From contig NZ_JAFQXT010000051.1 of NCBI RefSeq assembly GCF_017406825.1, positions 1 through 64,000 on the forward strand: a stretch of DNA of 64,000 nucleotides, read 5' to 3'. This DNA is from Methanobrevibacter sp. GTDB lineage: Archaea; Methanobacteriota; Methanobacteria; Methanobacteriales; Methanobacteriaceae. The position numbers and the translations under genes are program-made. Below the pieces are notes generated by a model that made no database searches, was not told the origin of the DNA, and saw nothing but the letters and a program-made list of their open reading frames with translations. This document shows, piece after piece, positions 53,326 to 62,677 of the stretch (the stretch's first letter is position 1; every line of letters begins with the position of its first letter).

Positions 53326-54897
53326 TTAATTTTTTTCTAGTAATACTTTTTCACATGCCCCGCAATTATAGCATGGTGATGTTTCACACCAGGGGGTTTG
53401 CTTTAGATTTTTTAATCTTCTGTGCTCGATTTTCAGAAATCTTTCATTTACGCCAACGTCAATATTGCTCCAAGGTAATTTTTCATCAAGATCATATTTT
53501 GGAGTAATCTCTCTCCATTCCTTGAGTGTCGGTTGTTTTTCTAGAGATTTTTCAATAATCGTAGAAATGCCCCTATCTCCACAAGACAGTATATATTGAA
53601 TTAGTCCTTTTTTAGGACTTTCGCATTTTATGTTATAATTTTTCATTTCCTTTTGAATATATCTTGTTTTCCTTTTTATATCTTTAAAATCATAACATTC
53701 CCATTGAAGTGGAGTATGGGGTTTTGGAATTACAGGATTTATGCTGAATTTTACCCTTTTAGGATTCTTATGCATATGGGCTATTTTTTTCATGTATTCG
53801 CAAAGCTCATGAATATCCTCATCACTTTCACCGGGGATTCCTATTAGAAAATATAGTTTAATATTGAAATCCAATTCAACTGCATTTTTTATTACTGTAA
53901 AAATTTGTTTTTCTAGTATCTCTTTATTCACTACTTTTCTAAGTCGGGCAATCGATTCAGGTGCAAGTGTAATGGTTTTCAATCCGCTTTTTTTCAGTGT
54001 GGTCAATGTTTCCATGGTAATCGATTCGATTCTCAGTGAAGGTGTTGAAATTTGAAAACCCTCTTTTTCAAGTCCATCAATCAATTTATCCAAATCACTA
54101 TAATCAGAAACTGCCGCGCCGATGAGCGTAACCTTATTCAATCCTGAATTTTTCCTGTTTTCAATTGCAATGTCGATTAAATTTTTCCAGTCGGTCTCTC
54201 TTGCAGGTCTGTAAAGATAACCTGCCATGCAAAATCTGCATCCCCGTGTACATCCTCTTGAAACGTTCAGCATGATTGTGTTATTGAAGACACTTTGATA
54301 GTCCTCGTCATCACTTTTACTCAAAACCGGCTGTGTTATATGGTAGGTTTCATTCATGTTGTCTACAAGAGTGATTTTTGTTTCATTGTCAAATTCCGGA
54401 ATGTAGATCCCGTCAATGTCCAGATATCTTTCCAGGTTCCTATCGGGAGAGTCCTTATAGACGTTTAAAAATTCATTGATCGAATTTTCACCTTCTCCAA
54501 TAATGAATATGTCAATAAAATCAGACATGGGGAGAGGATTTGCGGTTGCGCAAGGCCCTCCTGCGATAATCAAAGGATATTCATCTCCGCGGTCTTTTCT
54601 TCTCAGTGGAATTTCGGCTTCTTTAAGCATTTCCAAAACATTAAAATAGTCTTCCTCAAACTGAAGAGAAAAGCTTATTATGTCAAAATACTTTCCAGGA
54701 GTATTGGATTCGAGTGATTTAATGCTTGGATAGATTATCCTTTCACACCAGGTATCCTCACGTTCATTAATCAGATTATATAATAGGTTATAACCTAATG
54801 AAGACATTGCTGTTCTATAAATATTCGGATAAGCCAATGCGAATCGCATATCTACTTTCTTGTAGTCCTTTTGAAAAATGTTTTTTTCATACAGCAT
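53326..54897 (-). CDS. Radical SAM protein (TIGR03960-like, with C-terminal cysteine motif)
   Basis: A 523-residue protein. The first 180 residues resemble a B12-binding-type Rossmann domain (FALAYPNIYRTAMSSLGYNL; IIAGGPCATANPLPMSDF; IFIIGEGENSINEF). The radical SAM core has NVSRGCTRGCRFCMAGYLYR with the C-x3-C-x2-C cluster. The last 30 residues hold CETSPCYNCGACEKV, probably for a second FeS site. The reaction is unknown; relatives are annotated only as radical SAM proteins. It is monocistronic. Confidence 0.87.
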   Translation of the reverse strand: MLYEKNIFQKDYKKVDMRFALAYPNIYRTAMSSLGYNLLYNLINEREDTWCERIIYPSIKSLESNTPGKYFDIISFSLQFEEDYFNVLEMLKEAEIPLRRKDRGDEYPLIIAGGPCATANPLPMSDFIDIFIIGEGENSINEFLNVYKDSPDRNLERYLDIDGIYIPEFDNETKITLVDNMNETYHITQPVLSKSDDEDYQSVFNNTIMLNVSRGCTRGCRFCMAGYLYRPARETDWKNLIDIAIENRKNSGLNKVTLIGAAVSDYSDLDKLIDGLEKEGFQISTPSLRIESITMETLTTLKKSGLKTITLAPESIARLRKVVNKEILEKQIFTVIKNAVELDFNIKLYFLIGIPGESDEDIHELCEYMKKIAHMHKNPKRVKFSINPVIPKPHTPLQWECYDFKDIKRKTRYIQKEMKNYNIKCESPKKGLIQYILSCGDRGISTIIEKSLEKQPTLKEWREITPKYDLDEKLPWSNIDVGVNERFLKIEHRRLKNLKQTPWCETSPCYNCGACEKVLLEKN

Positions 54898-55338
54898 TGA
54901 ATCAACTTTTTGTGAATTTTTTAATTTTAATATTTTGGAGTTATTTTTCCAAATACTTTTACTATTTCAATTATTTTTTATCAAATCAGACAATTTTTCA
55001 TTGAATTTAGGTTTAATTACTGAATATAAACTAATTTTTTCTATAAAATATTGTCAATTTTAAATTTCATTTTTTATGGATTTGTTAAAATTTTATTGCA
55101 AATTTAAGTATTTTGATTTTTTCATAGATAATTTTAATATATTTTTTTCTTAATTTTGCTATTCTACTAGTTTTTAATCTTTTCTGATTAATTTGAGTAT
55201 TTTTAAGCCGTTTTTCATATATTGGAGTTTTAAAAACATTTATATAATATAAAATAAATAATCTTTATCCACTCATTATGAAATACTATATTTTAGTATA
55301 ATCATATTTTACTATAAAATTTTCGTAATGAGAACCAA
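54898..55338. other. AT-rich divergent intergenic region
   Basis: The gap between the radical SAM gene and the surface protein gene holds no supported gene. It is extremely AT-rich with long T-runs. A TATA-like AACATTTATATAATATAAAA is at about 55238-55257, which gives the surface protein message a leader of about 70-80 bases. No inverted repeat stands out. Confidence 0.5.
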
Positions 55339-55373
55339 GAGGTGGAAAAATTTCGATAAAAAATAAGGCATTA

Positions 55374-58331
55374 GTGTTATCTGTCGTGTTCATATTTTTC
55401 CTTATCATAGGATCAGTTAGCGCAGCAGATTCATTAAATGCTGTAAATAAAGAAGATTCAAATTTAATAGGAGATAATGACTATTCATTATCTGCAGAAG
55501 ATAAATTAGAAATTTCTAGCGAGTATTCTATCTCAGAAACTAATATAGTTAATTCTCATGATGATAATTTGGGAAATTGTCCAGATGATGAGGTTCTAAA
55601 TATTAGTGCCGACTCATCTGAGGATAATAACGGACAAATCGCTTCCAATGTTGGCGAAGTAGCCGATGACATTATCAGTTCATCCATTTCAAGTAGTGAT
55701 AGAGTTGCCACTGATATTTCAAGTAGCAATGTAGTCGGTACTGAAGGTGCAACTGTATTGAGTGCCAAATCTGCTACCTTAGTTTCTACAAAATTAAGTA
55801 TTTCCAATGCTCACTATGGAAAATCAGCCACTACCTTCAAAGTAGCTTTAAAAGATAAAAATGATAACCCCTTATCAAATCAGAAAGTTTCTTTAAAAGT
55901 GAACAAGAAAACTTACTCAGCATTCACCGATGCCAAAGGAATTGCATTAATCAAAACAGCTAGTTTAAAAGTTGGAACATATGCAATTGCATTAACTTAT
56001 GGAGGAAATTCAAATTATTCTTCATCATCACTTTCTAAGAAAGTTAAGGTGTTATCCTCAGTTACTGGAAGTGATTTAACTAAATATTGCGGATATACAA
56101 CAAAATATGTTGTAAAATTCTGGAAAGATAATTCAGCATTAGCAAAAACCAAAATTGCTTTCAAATTCAATGGTAAAACTTATACCAGAACCACCAATGA
56201 TAATGGTGAAGCAGGTATTCACATTAATTTGGCTGCAGGCAAGTATGTAATCACCACCACAAACCCTTATACCAATGAAAAGGTTTCATATAACATTGTG
56301 GTTAAGAAAGACAGTACTAATTTGAACTCAAATAGTAAAACTTACATTCATGCCAATAAAAAAGGTTCATTCAGTGTTGTTTTGAAAACAGCACATAATA
56401 CGTTACTTAAAAACAAGAAAATCTCTTTTACTTACAATAATAAAACAGTAACCTCAAAGACTGATGCGAATGGGAAAGCCACTGTAACTATTCCTGTTCT
56501 TGCTAAAGGTACTTATAAAATTAGTTTCAAGTATTCAGGAGATAATAATTTTGGAGGCAGTTCCGGTCAGGCATCTATTATTGTCGCCAGCCCTACTACA
56601 AAATTATCTTCTTCAGTTGTAGTAATGTATTACAATGATGGATCAAAACTTCATGTCAAATTAACTGATAGCAATGACAATGTTTTAGCGGATAAAAATG
56701 TCAAAATCGTGCTTAATGGAAAAACTTCAATTTGCAAAACTAACAGTAAAGGTACCGCAACCCTTAACCTGAAGAATATTAAACCAGGTAACTATCTTGC
56801 AAAATATTATTACTCTAATGCGGGATTAAAGGATTATAGTTATGGTTCAAAGAGAGTTATAGTCTTGTATAAAGTCGCTAAAATCAGTGCAAAAGATTTA
56901 ACAATGAAGGCAAATGAGGATTCTTATTACAGAGCAGTTGTTAAAGATGAATCAGGCAATCTTCTTAAAGGAGTGTTTGTTAAATCCACCATTAACGGTA
57001 AATCTCATATTTATCAGACTGATTCCAACGGTGTTGTAAAATTGAAAATCACATTGGGCGCAGGTCATTATACAATTAAAACTTTACTTGCAGATCCTAT
57101 CTATAAATCTGCTCCGGTATCCACTAAGGTTACAGTTAAAGGAGCCAAATTCATTCCTGTAAGCAATTATCTCCCTGTCAGTGACCAAGCCACATTTTCA
57201 GTTAAAGTCGTCAATGAAAATAATAATGCTTATAAGAATAAGAATGTTGTTTTCACTTTCAAGGGTAAAACTTTAACCGCTAAGACAAACGATAACGGCA
57301 TAGCTAAAGTTAATTTAGGTACATTATCTAAAGGAAGTTATAGCATAAGCTTCAATTGCGGAGCATATCACGGTTCCTCCAAAGTTTATGTTTTGAACAA
57401 GGTAGCTATTAGTGACATTATAAAGGCTTCAAAAAGTGTCAGAAGCTATATTTCCAATAATCATAAGTTACCTTCCACAGTCAAAATAGGGGATGCTACA
57501 TTTAAAACCGCTGACTATTTATATCTGGCTTCCAAAGCTATTGTAAATCTGAAAGCAGGCAATAAAAAAGATATCTCCCTTAAGATTTTAGATAACCCTA
57601 CAAAACCTCTAGGAGCATATAACCTAGGTTATCTAAGAAATTATCTTAGTGTGGCTAAAAAGGTTGTAAATACTGCGGAATCCAAAGGAGTTATTCCTAA
57701 TTCCGTAAGTTCACAGGTTGGAACCATCGGTTATCAGGGTCTGGTCAGCACATTTTCAAATGTTCTCACTTACTATGGTAACCACAATAAAATGCCAACT
57801 TACACTAATGTTAAATCTTTCGGAGGTTACTCTTCCGCCATAACTGGAGTATTAAACTTTAAGAATAAGATTAGTAATCTTGCACCGTACTTGGCAGCTG
57901 TTAAAAACTGTGAAATTAACGATGCTCAAATTAAACAGTTAGTCTCTAAGTTAACAAAGGATTGTAAGAGTGACAAGGAAAAAGCAACTGTGATTTATAA
58001 TTATGTAAGGGATAAAATCTCCTATACTTTCTATTATAACACCAGATATGGGGCAGCAGGCACATTAAAAGCAAAACACGGTAATTGTGTTGACCAGGCT
58101 CATTTGGTCGTTGCAATGTTTAGATGTGCGGGATTACCTACCATGTATGTCCATGGTACTTGCCATTTCTCAAGCGGTAATACTTACGGTCACGTATGGG
58201 GAATGGTATTGATAGGTGATACTTGGACTGTTGCAGACCCTGTAAGTTCTAGGAACTCGTTAGGTAAAGTAGTAAACTGGAATACAAACTCATATAAGCT
58301 TAAGGGATATTATACATCCATTTCATTCTAG
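55374..58331 (+). CDS. Large surface adhesin-like protein with Ig-like repeats, pseudomurein-binding repeats and C71-type endoisopeptidase domain
   Basis: An exported protein of about 985 residues. The signal sequence is LSVVFIFFLIIGSVSAAD. After an acidic Ser-rich segment come about six Ig-like beta repeats from about residue 140 to 670 (KVALKDKNDNPLSNQKVSL and relatives). Residues 680-830 hold pseudomurein-binding repeats (ASKSVRSYISNNHKLPSTVK). The C-terminal domain has a C-H-D triad in HGNCVDQAHL (Cys905), YGHVWGM (His940) and VADPVSSRN (Asp955), as in PeiP/PeiW enzymes that cut pseudomurein peptides. The start is uncertain: GAGGTGG at 55339 points to an ATT at 55350, giving an N-terminus of SIKNKALVLSVV. 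Confidence 0.88.
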   Translation: MLSVVFIFFLIIGSVSAADSLNAVNKEDSNLIGDNDYSLSAEDKLEISSEYSISETNIVNSHDDNLGNCPDDEVLNISADSSEDNNGQIASNVGEVADDIISSSISSSDRVATDISSSNVVGTEGATVLSAKSATLVSTKLSISNAHYGKSATTFKVALKDKNDNPLSNQKVSLKVNKKTYSAFTDAKGIALIKTASLKVGTYAIALTYGGNSNYSSSSLSKKVKVLSSVTGSDLTKYCGYTTKYVVKFWKDNSALAKTKIAFKFNGKTYTRTTNDNGEAGIHINLAAGKYVITTTNPYTNEKVSYNIVVKKDSTNLNSNSKTYIHANKKGSFSVVLKTAHNTLLKNKKISFTYNNKTVTSKTDANGKATVTIPVLAKGTYKISFKYSGDNNFGGSSGQASIIVASPTTKLSSSVVVMYYNDGSKLHVKLTDSNDNVLADKNVKIVLNGKTSICKTNSKGTATLNLKNIKPGNYLAKYYYSNAGLKDYSYGSKRVIVLYKVAKISAKDLTMKANEDSYYRAVVKDESGNLLKGVFVKSTINGKSHIYQTDSNGVVKLKITLGAGHYTIKTLLADPIYKSAPVSTKVTVKGAKFIPVSNYLPVSDQATFSVKVVNENNNAYKNKNVVFTFKGKTLTAKTNDNGIAKVNLGTLSKGSYSISFNCGAYHGSSKVYVLNKVAISDIIKASKSVRSYISNNHKLPSTVKIGDATFKTADYLYLASKAIVNLKAGNKKDISLKILDNPTKPLGAYNLGYLRNYLSVAKKVVNTAESKGVIPNSVSSQVGTIGYQGLVSTFSNVLTYYGNHNKMPTYTNVKSFGGYSSAITGVLNFKNKISNLAPYLAAVKNCEINDAQIKQLVSKLTKDCKSDKEKATVIYNYVRDKISYTFYYNTRYGAAGTLKAKHGNCVDQAHLVVAMFRCAGLPTMYVHGTCHFSSGNTYGHVWGMVLIGDTWTVADPVSSRNSLGKVVNWNTNSYKLKGYYTSISF

Positions 58332-58443
58332 TTTATCTACTTTTAATTTTTTTTTTAATTTTTTTATTCTCTCTTTTTTTATAGCTATTAATTTATATTA
58401 GTAATAATAAACAATTAACCAACAAGCTAATTGGAACAGTATT

Positions 58444-58911
58444 ATGACTTCTAAAAAATATAAAAAGGTGGCTGTTGGCGGAACTTTTGATAAATTTCAT
58501 GATGGGCATAGAAAATTGCTGTCCACTGCTTTTGAAATTGGGGATAAAGTTGAAATTGGCGTCACTTCTGATGCTTTTGGAGGACTGAAAGGAGATATTG
58601 ATTCTTGTAAAATAAGAATGAGCAATCTTAAGTCTTTTTTTCCTGATGAATCTAATTTTGTTGTGGTTCCATTAGAAGATCCATATGGTACTACTATTTA
58701 TGATGAGGATTTTGATGCAATTGTTGTCAGTGAAGAGACTGAACCGACTGCCATTAAAATAAATGAGATTAGAAGTTCTAAGGGCATGAACCCTCTGGAT
58801 ATTGTTGTAGTTAGTTTTGTGTTGGCTTATGATGGAAATCCCATTTCTTCTACAAGGATTAGAAGGGGAGAGATTAATCGAAGTGGGATTTTTATCAGTT
58901 CGGAAAAATAA
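58444..58911 (+). CDS. coaD: Phosphopantetheine adenylyltransferase, archaeal type
   Basis: The enzyme makes dephospho-CoA from 4'-phosphopantetheine and ATP. The 155-residue protein has the nucleotidyltransferase motif AVGGTFDKFHDGHRKLL (HxGH = HDGH) at residues 10-26 and the C-terminal SSTRIRRGEI segment. The spacing and the VSEETEPTAIKINEIR motif mark the archaeal/eukaryotic branch. It is monocistronic, with a TATA-like AATTTATATTAG about 40 bases upstream. Confidence 0.93.
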   Translation: MTSKKYKKVAVGGTFDKFHDGHRKLLSTAFEIGDKVEIGVTSDAFGGLKGDIDSCKIRMSNLKSFFPDESNFVVVPLEDPYGTTIYDEDFDAIVVSEETEPTAIKINEIRSSKGMNPLDIVVVSFVLAYDGNPISSTRIRRGEINRSGIFISSEK

Positions 58912-58987
58912 TCGATATGTTTATATGTGCATTTCGATAAATATATGATTGGCATGAAAAATTTTTTCATGTAAACGAGGTGGTTAT

Positions 58988-59179
58988 ATGGCAGTAAAAA
59001 TTGATCCTGATGCTTGCGGACATATCCAAGATTGTCCTGTTCAAGGGTTATGCATTAAACTTTGTGAGCAAGGAGCCATCATAGAAGAAGACGGGGATGT
59101 AAAAATAGTTCCTGAAAACTGTGATGATTGCGACCTTTGTATACAAAATTGTCCAAATCAAGCCATATCTAAAGCATGA
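58988..59179 (+). CDS. Two-cluster ferredoxin
   Basis: A 63-residue ferredoxin with eight cysteines in two groups: CGHIQDCPVQGLCIKLC (unusual wide spacing) and CDDCDLCIQNCPNQAI (standard). The two sites most likely hold 4Fe-4S clusters. It overlaps the polyferredoxin gene that follows. GAGGTGG precedes the ATG. The upstream leader has a perfect hairpin (CATGAAAAA-T-TTTTTCATG, 58953-58971). Confidence 0.9.
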   Translation: MAVKIDPDACGHIQDCPVQGLCIKLCEQGAIIEEDGDVKIVPENCDDCDLCIQNCPNQAISKA

Positions 59180-59187
59180 GGGATAGT

Positions 59188-60198
59188 ATGTTTAATATTG
59201 AGAGAGAAGGTGAAGAACACCGTTTTTTATCATACAAGGATGAAAATTGTGTGGGCTGTGGAATATGTGTCAATGTTTGTCCAACAGATTCTTTAAGATT
59301 AGGACCTATTGTGCCAATTGCACGCGGATTAATAGAAATGGATTTCATTTCATGCAATTCTGATTCTTGCGTACTTTGTGGTTTATGTTCAACAGCTTGT
59401 CCATTTGATTCATTATCATTAAATATTGATGGTGTATCAATTAAAGATTTAGCAACATATCCTACTTGGGATGTCAAATCAGAAGTTGATGATGAAGAGT
59501 GCATGTACTGCGGCAGATGTTATTCAGTATGTCCAAGGGATTCAATTATCTTTGAAAGATTCCTCCCTAATCCTGTAGACCTGGTTAGAGGGGAAATTGA
59601 AATAAATACTGATGATTGCATATACTGTTCTTTCTGTGCAGATATGTGTCCTGCCGGAGCTATAACAGTTAAGAATATCCCAAAATCAACCAGTGATTTG
59701 GTAAATAATTCCATAGAAGTGGACTTGTCTAAATGTATTTTCTGCGGAATATGTAAAAGAGTATGTCCTGAAGATGCAATCAAACAAGTTTGTTCAACTT
59801 GCATGTGGGCAGATGAGATTCCTGTTCCTGAGATTACTGGGAATACATTCATTTCCGAAGAATCCTGTGTTAACTGTTCATGGTGTTCAGAAATATGTCC
59901 AGTTGATGCGATTACAATTACCAAACCATTTGAAGGTACATTGGAATTGGTTGAAACTGACGAAAAAGTTTGTAAAGGCGATTCATGTCACGCATGTCTA
60001 GATATATGTCCATGTAATGCTGTTGAAATTATTGATGGCAAATCCGTTACTAATTTGGACTTCTGTAACCTGTGCGGAGCCTGTGTAACTGCATGTCCAC
60101 AGGATATCAGAGTTGTATCTAGAACAGCAATGAACTTAAACAATATCAATTCCGAATCTTGGAATGAAATTTTAAATTCTTTATTAGTTGGAAAATAG
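59188..60198 (+). CDS. Polyferredoxin, FwdF-like (eight 4Fe-4S motifs)
   Basis: A 336-residue polyferredoxin. Eight cysteine motifs are visible, starting CVGCGICVNVCP, CVLCGLCSTACP, CMYCGRCYSVCP and CIYCSFCADMCP. They continue CIFCGICKRVCP, CVNCSWCSEICP, CKGDSCHACLDICP (irregular) and CNLCGACVTACP. The N-terminus and motif order resemble FwdF, the electron carrier of formylmethanofuran dehydrogenase, yet no fwd catalytic genes are near. It probably passes electrons between hydrogenase and reductase complexes. GAGGGA fixes the ATG at 59188; an in-frame ATG at 59176 overlaps it. Confidence 0.87.
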   Translation: MFNIEREGEEHRFLSYKDENCVGCGICVNVCPTDSLRLGPIVPIARGLIEMDFISCNSDSCVLCGLCSTACPFDSLSLNIDGVSIKDLATYPTWDVKSEVDDEECMYCGRCYSVCPRDSIIFERFLPNPVDLVRGEIEINTDDCIYCSFCADMCPAGAITVKNIPKSTSDLVNNSIEVDLSKCIFCGICKRVCPEDAIKQVCSTCMWADEIPVPEITGNTFISEESCVNCSWCSEICPVDAITITKPFEGTLELVETDEKVCKGDSCHACLDICPCNAVEIIDGKSVTNLDFCNLCGACVTACPQDIRVVSRTAMNLNNINSESWNEILNSLLVGK

Positions 60199-60216
60199 AG
60201 AGATTCACTCTCTATT

Positions 60217-60399
60217 TCATATTTTATTTATCAAATAATTTCGTTCTGTTTTTAATAAATTGTGAATATTTGTTTGTGTCTTTTGAGTTATATTTGACAT
60301 ATAGCTTCCTATCAGAAGTACGACAACGATTAATCCGCCAATTATTAAGATTAATTCCGCACTTCCCTGTCCTTTATTATCAAGTTTTTTTCTAGACAT
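60217..60399 (-). CDS. Small class III signal peptide protein (type IV pilin-like)
   Basis: A 60-residue protein beginning [20 protein letters not shown]: a basic stretch, the Q-x-S-x-E motif of archaeal class III signal peptides, then a hydrophobic helix. EppA-type prepilin peptidase would cut before the Gln. The rest is polar and would be the short pilin head. I start it at 60399, as the longer frame to 60432 overlaps the paralogue. It follows the paralogue at 60392 with 8 bases overlap. Confidence 0.8.
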   Translation of the reverse strand: MSRKKLDNKGQGSAELILIIGGLIVVVLLIGSYMSNITQKTQTNIHNLLKTERNYLINKI

Positions 60400-60598
60400 G
60401 GGTCCTATTGTCCAGTATGGTGTTTCTAACATCCATGATATCGTCTTTTGCTTTTAAGCTGACATCACTTGTGTTCATATATGATCTGTATATTGTTAAT
60501 GCAAGCAATGCAATAACAATAACTCCTCCAAACAGAAGAATATATTCTGCGGCTCCTTGACCTGAATTTTCATTGATAAATTTTTTCATTTTTTTCAT
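60392..60598 (-). CDS. Small class III signal peptide protein (type IV pilin-like)
   Basis: A 68-residue pilin-like protein: [20 protein letters not shown] is a basic region, a QGAAEY motif and a hydrophobic helix. The mature part is about 50 residues ([20 protein letters not shown]). GGTGAT at about 60601-60606 supports the ATG at 60598. The two genes share an operon, and heteropolymers are possible. No pilus assembly ATPase or peptidase gene is nearby. Confidence 0.8.
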   Translation of the reverse strand: MKKMKKFINENSGQGAAEYILLFGGVIVIALLALTIYRSYMNTSDVSLKAKDDIMDVRNTILDNRTHV

Positions 60599-60782
60599 CT
60601 TTATCACCATATAAATCTTAGATTTTTTAATATATTAATATTACTAATATATAAAAAAGGTATTACTTTTGCTCTTTTTTCCTTAAATTTTCGTGTTTTT
60701 TTCCAATAACTTTATAAATGGTTTCGAATAAATAAATTAATAGTTAAATAATAGAGTGATAATATTTGATAAGGGTGAAATC

Positions 60783-61958
60783 GTGGGAAATACAATAAAA
60801 TTAGTTTCAGGTTTTATTTTATTTGTAATTGGTGTTCTCCTTGCATACGAAACAATTGTCTATAATCTAATAGACCTTTTGTTAATAGTTGGTTTACTCA
60901 TTTCAATCGTAGGAATTATAATGATGGTCAGCTATTTTGTTGATTTGAATGCAGATAGAACTACTAATATGATTAAAGAATTTATAGAGTCAAAAGAATC
61001 AAATTCTTCTTCTTTTAGAGGATTAGAAAGAAAATCAAAAGAAAAAAATGCTCGTCCATTAAAAGTTCGCAAGGAATTTAATGATTACGAGGACGATGTC
61101 GAATTTGATGAGATTATTGTTGATGATTATCCGGACACTTCAACTTCCAGATTTTTCGGATCTTCATTCGAGGATAATCCAAAAGCTGTTTTAAATGTCG
61201 TTCCTCATGAGGAACAGGAAGTTAGTTTCGACAATGAACTTACATTTACTCCGTATTACGGCAAACCGGTAAAGGTTACCAGGGCTCCTAGGAGGCGTGA
61301 TGACGAATATTATGTTGATGAGGTTCCTGAATTCATCGTTGAACCAACTCATAACTCCAATGAGATTCAAAATGCTTTAGCAGAAGATTCACCACTTCCT
61401 GAACCAGTTTTACATACTCCAACTAAAATTGAGCCAGAAGTGCCTGCTAGAGATATTAAAATTGACATCAACGATCCTGAGAGTTTGCCGGTTCCTAAAT
61501 CACTCAACAGTTACGTGATTTCCGATTCTGGTGTATTAACTTCCAAAGAAGCTTTCGATGATTTGGCCGTTAATGTTCATAAAGAAATAATGCTCGAAAT
61601 TCCATCATTAAATGATTTGTCTGATAGAGTCTTGTCTCATGTTCCAACAATCTATTCCAGAGTCATCATTAATGAATTCGATGTTTCAGATGTATCCTAC
61701 ATGTTTTTAATATCTTCTTTATTGAAACAGGGAGTACATATTAAAACAGTTCCTAGAGTTCATGCTATAAACTTGATTACTGATGATTCACATGCAATGA
61801 TTATATCTGAAGGCAAAAATGACATGGAATATGGTGCCATCTATGACGACAGGTCATCAATTTCAACTATCAGGGCTGATTTCGAGAAAACTTGGGATAT
61901 AGCTTCAAGTTTAGATGAGAATATTCTGGTTGCCAATGCATCTGGCGGTGTTGCATAA
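60783..61958 (+). CDS. Membrane-anchored hypothetical protein
   Basis: A protein of about 391 residues. It has two N-terminal membrane helices (LVSGFILFVIGVLLAYETIV; LLLIVGLLISIVGIIMMVSY). A long acidic, Pro-rich linker (residues 90-270) leads to a C-terminal alpha/beta domain (DRVLSHVPTIYSRVIINEFD; KTWDIASSLDENILVANAS). I start at GTG 60783, since GGGTGA precedes it. Its last base overlaps the start of the UPF0173 gene. No family is recognised; the cytosolic C-terminal part could be a phospholipase-D- or signal-receiver-like domain, but this is a guess. Confidence 0.6.
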   Translation: MGNTIKLVSGFILFVIGVLLAYETIVYNLIDLLLIVGLLISIVGIIMMVSYFVDLNADRTTNMIKEFIESKESNSSSFRGLERKSKEKNARPLKVRKEFNDYEDDVEFDEIIVDDYPDTSTSRFFGSSFEDNPKAVLNVVPHEEQEVSFDNELTFTPYYGKPVKVTRAPRRRDDEYYVDEVPEFIVEPTHNSNEIQNALAEDSPLPEPVLHTPTKIEPEVPARDIKIDINDPESLPVPKSLNSYVISDSGVLTSKEAFDDLAVNVHKEIMLEIPSLNDLSDRVLSHVPTIYSRVIINEFDVSDVSYMFLISSLLKQGVHIKTVPRVHAINLITDDSHAMIISEGKNDMEYGAIYDDRSSISTIRADFEKTWDIASSLDENILVANASGGVA

Positions 61959-62677
61959 TGGAAATCAGGTGGTTAGGTCACTCTGCATTTGAAATAATCA
62001 GTGATGATGGGGTAAAGATTTTAATTGATCCATTTATTAGCAATAATCCTGCCTGTGAAGTGCCTGTAGAAGAACTTAATCCGGACATTATTTTGCTGAC
62101 TCATGGACATTCAGACCATTTTGGCGATGCATTGGAGATTTCCAATAGTACTAATGCACCTATTGCCTGTGTTCATGAAATTTCACTCTTTTTAGCAAAA
62201 CAAGGGATAAGAAACATCAGTGTCAATATCGGAGGTTCTTTTATTTACAGAAATATTAAATTTACCATGCTTGATGCCAAACACTCCTCAGACATTGACA
62301 TTGTTGAGGAAACCGTTCCGGGAGGTACGGCTGCAAGCTTTTTAATAACATTTGAAGATGGAACTAAGATATTCCATGCAGGAGATACAGGTTTATTCGG
62401 TGATATGAAGGATATTATTGGTGCAATATATAAACCAGATGTTGTTTTAGTGCCTATTGGTGATAAATTCACTATGGGTCCTTTTGAAGCGGCTTTAGCT
62501 ACAATGTGGATGAATCCAAAAGTGGTTATTCCGATGCATTACAATACATTTCCGCCAATAGAACAAGACCCTGCAATCTTTGCTAATTTTGTAAGTCAGT
62601 TCAACCCGAATATTGATGTTGTGGTAATGAATCCTGACGAATATTTTGAATTTAATCCTGAAAACTATCAGGATTAA
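61958..62677 (+). CDS. UPF0173 metal-dependent hydrolase (metallo-beta-lactamase fold)
   Basis: A 239-residue protein. The metal ligands are in LLTHGHSDHFGDALEI (HxHxDH), DAKHSSDIDI, FHAGDTGLFGDM (Asp) and PMHYNTFPPI (His). UPF0173 proteins are found in both bacteria and archaea without a defined substrate. It overlaps the upstream gene by one base (TAATG), so translation is coupled. Confidence 0.92.
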   Translation: MEIRWLGHSAFEIISDDGVKILIDPFISNNPACEVPVEELNPDIILLTHGHSDHFGDALEISNSTNAPIACVHEISLFLAKQGIRNISVNIGGSFIYRNIKFTMLDAKHSSDIDIVEETVPGGTAASFLITFEDGTKIFHAGDTGLFGDMKDIIGAIYKPDVVLVPIGDKFTMGPFEAALATMWMNPKVVIPMHYNTFPPIEQDPAIFANFVSQFNPNIDVVVMNPDEYFEFNPENYQD

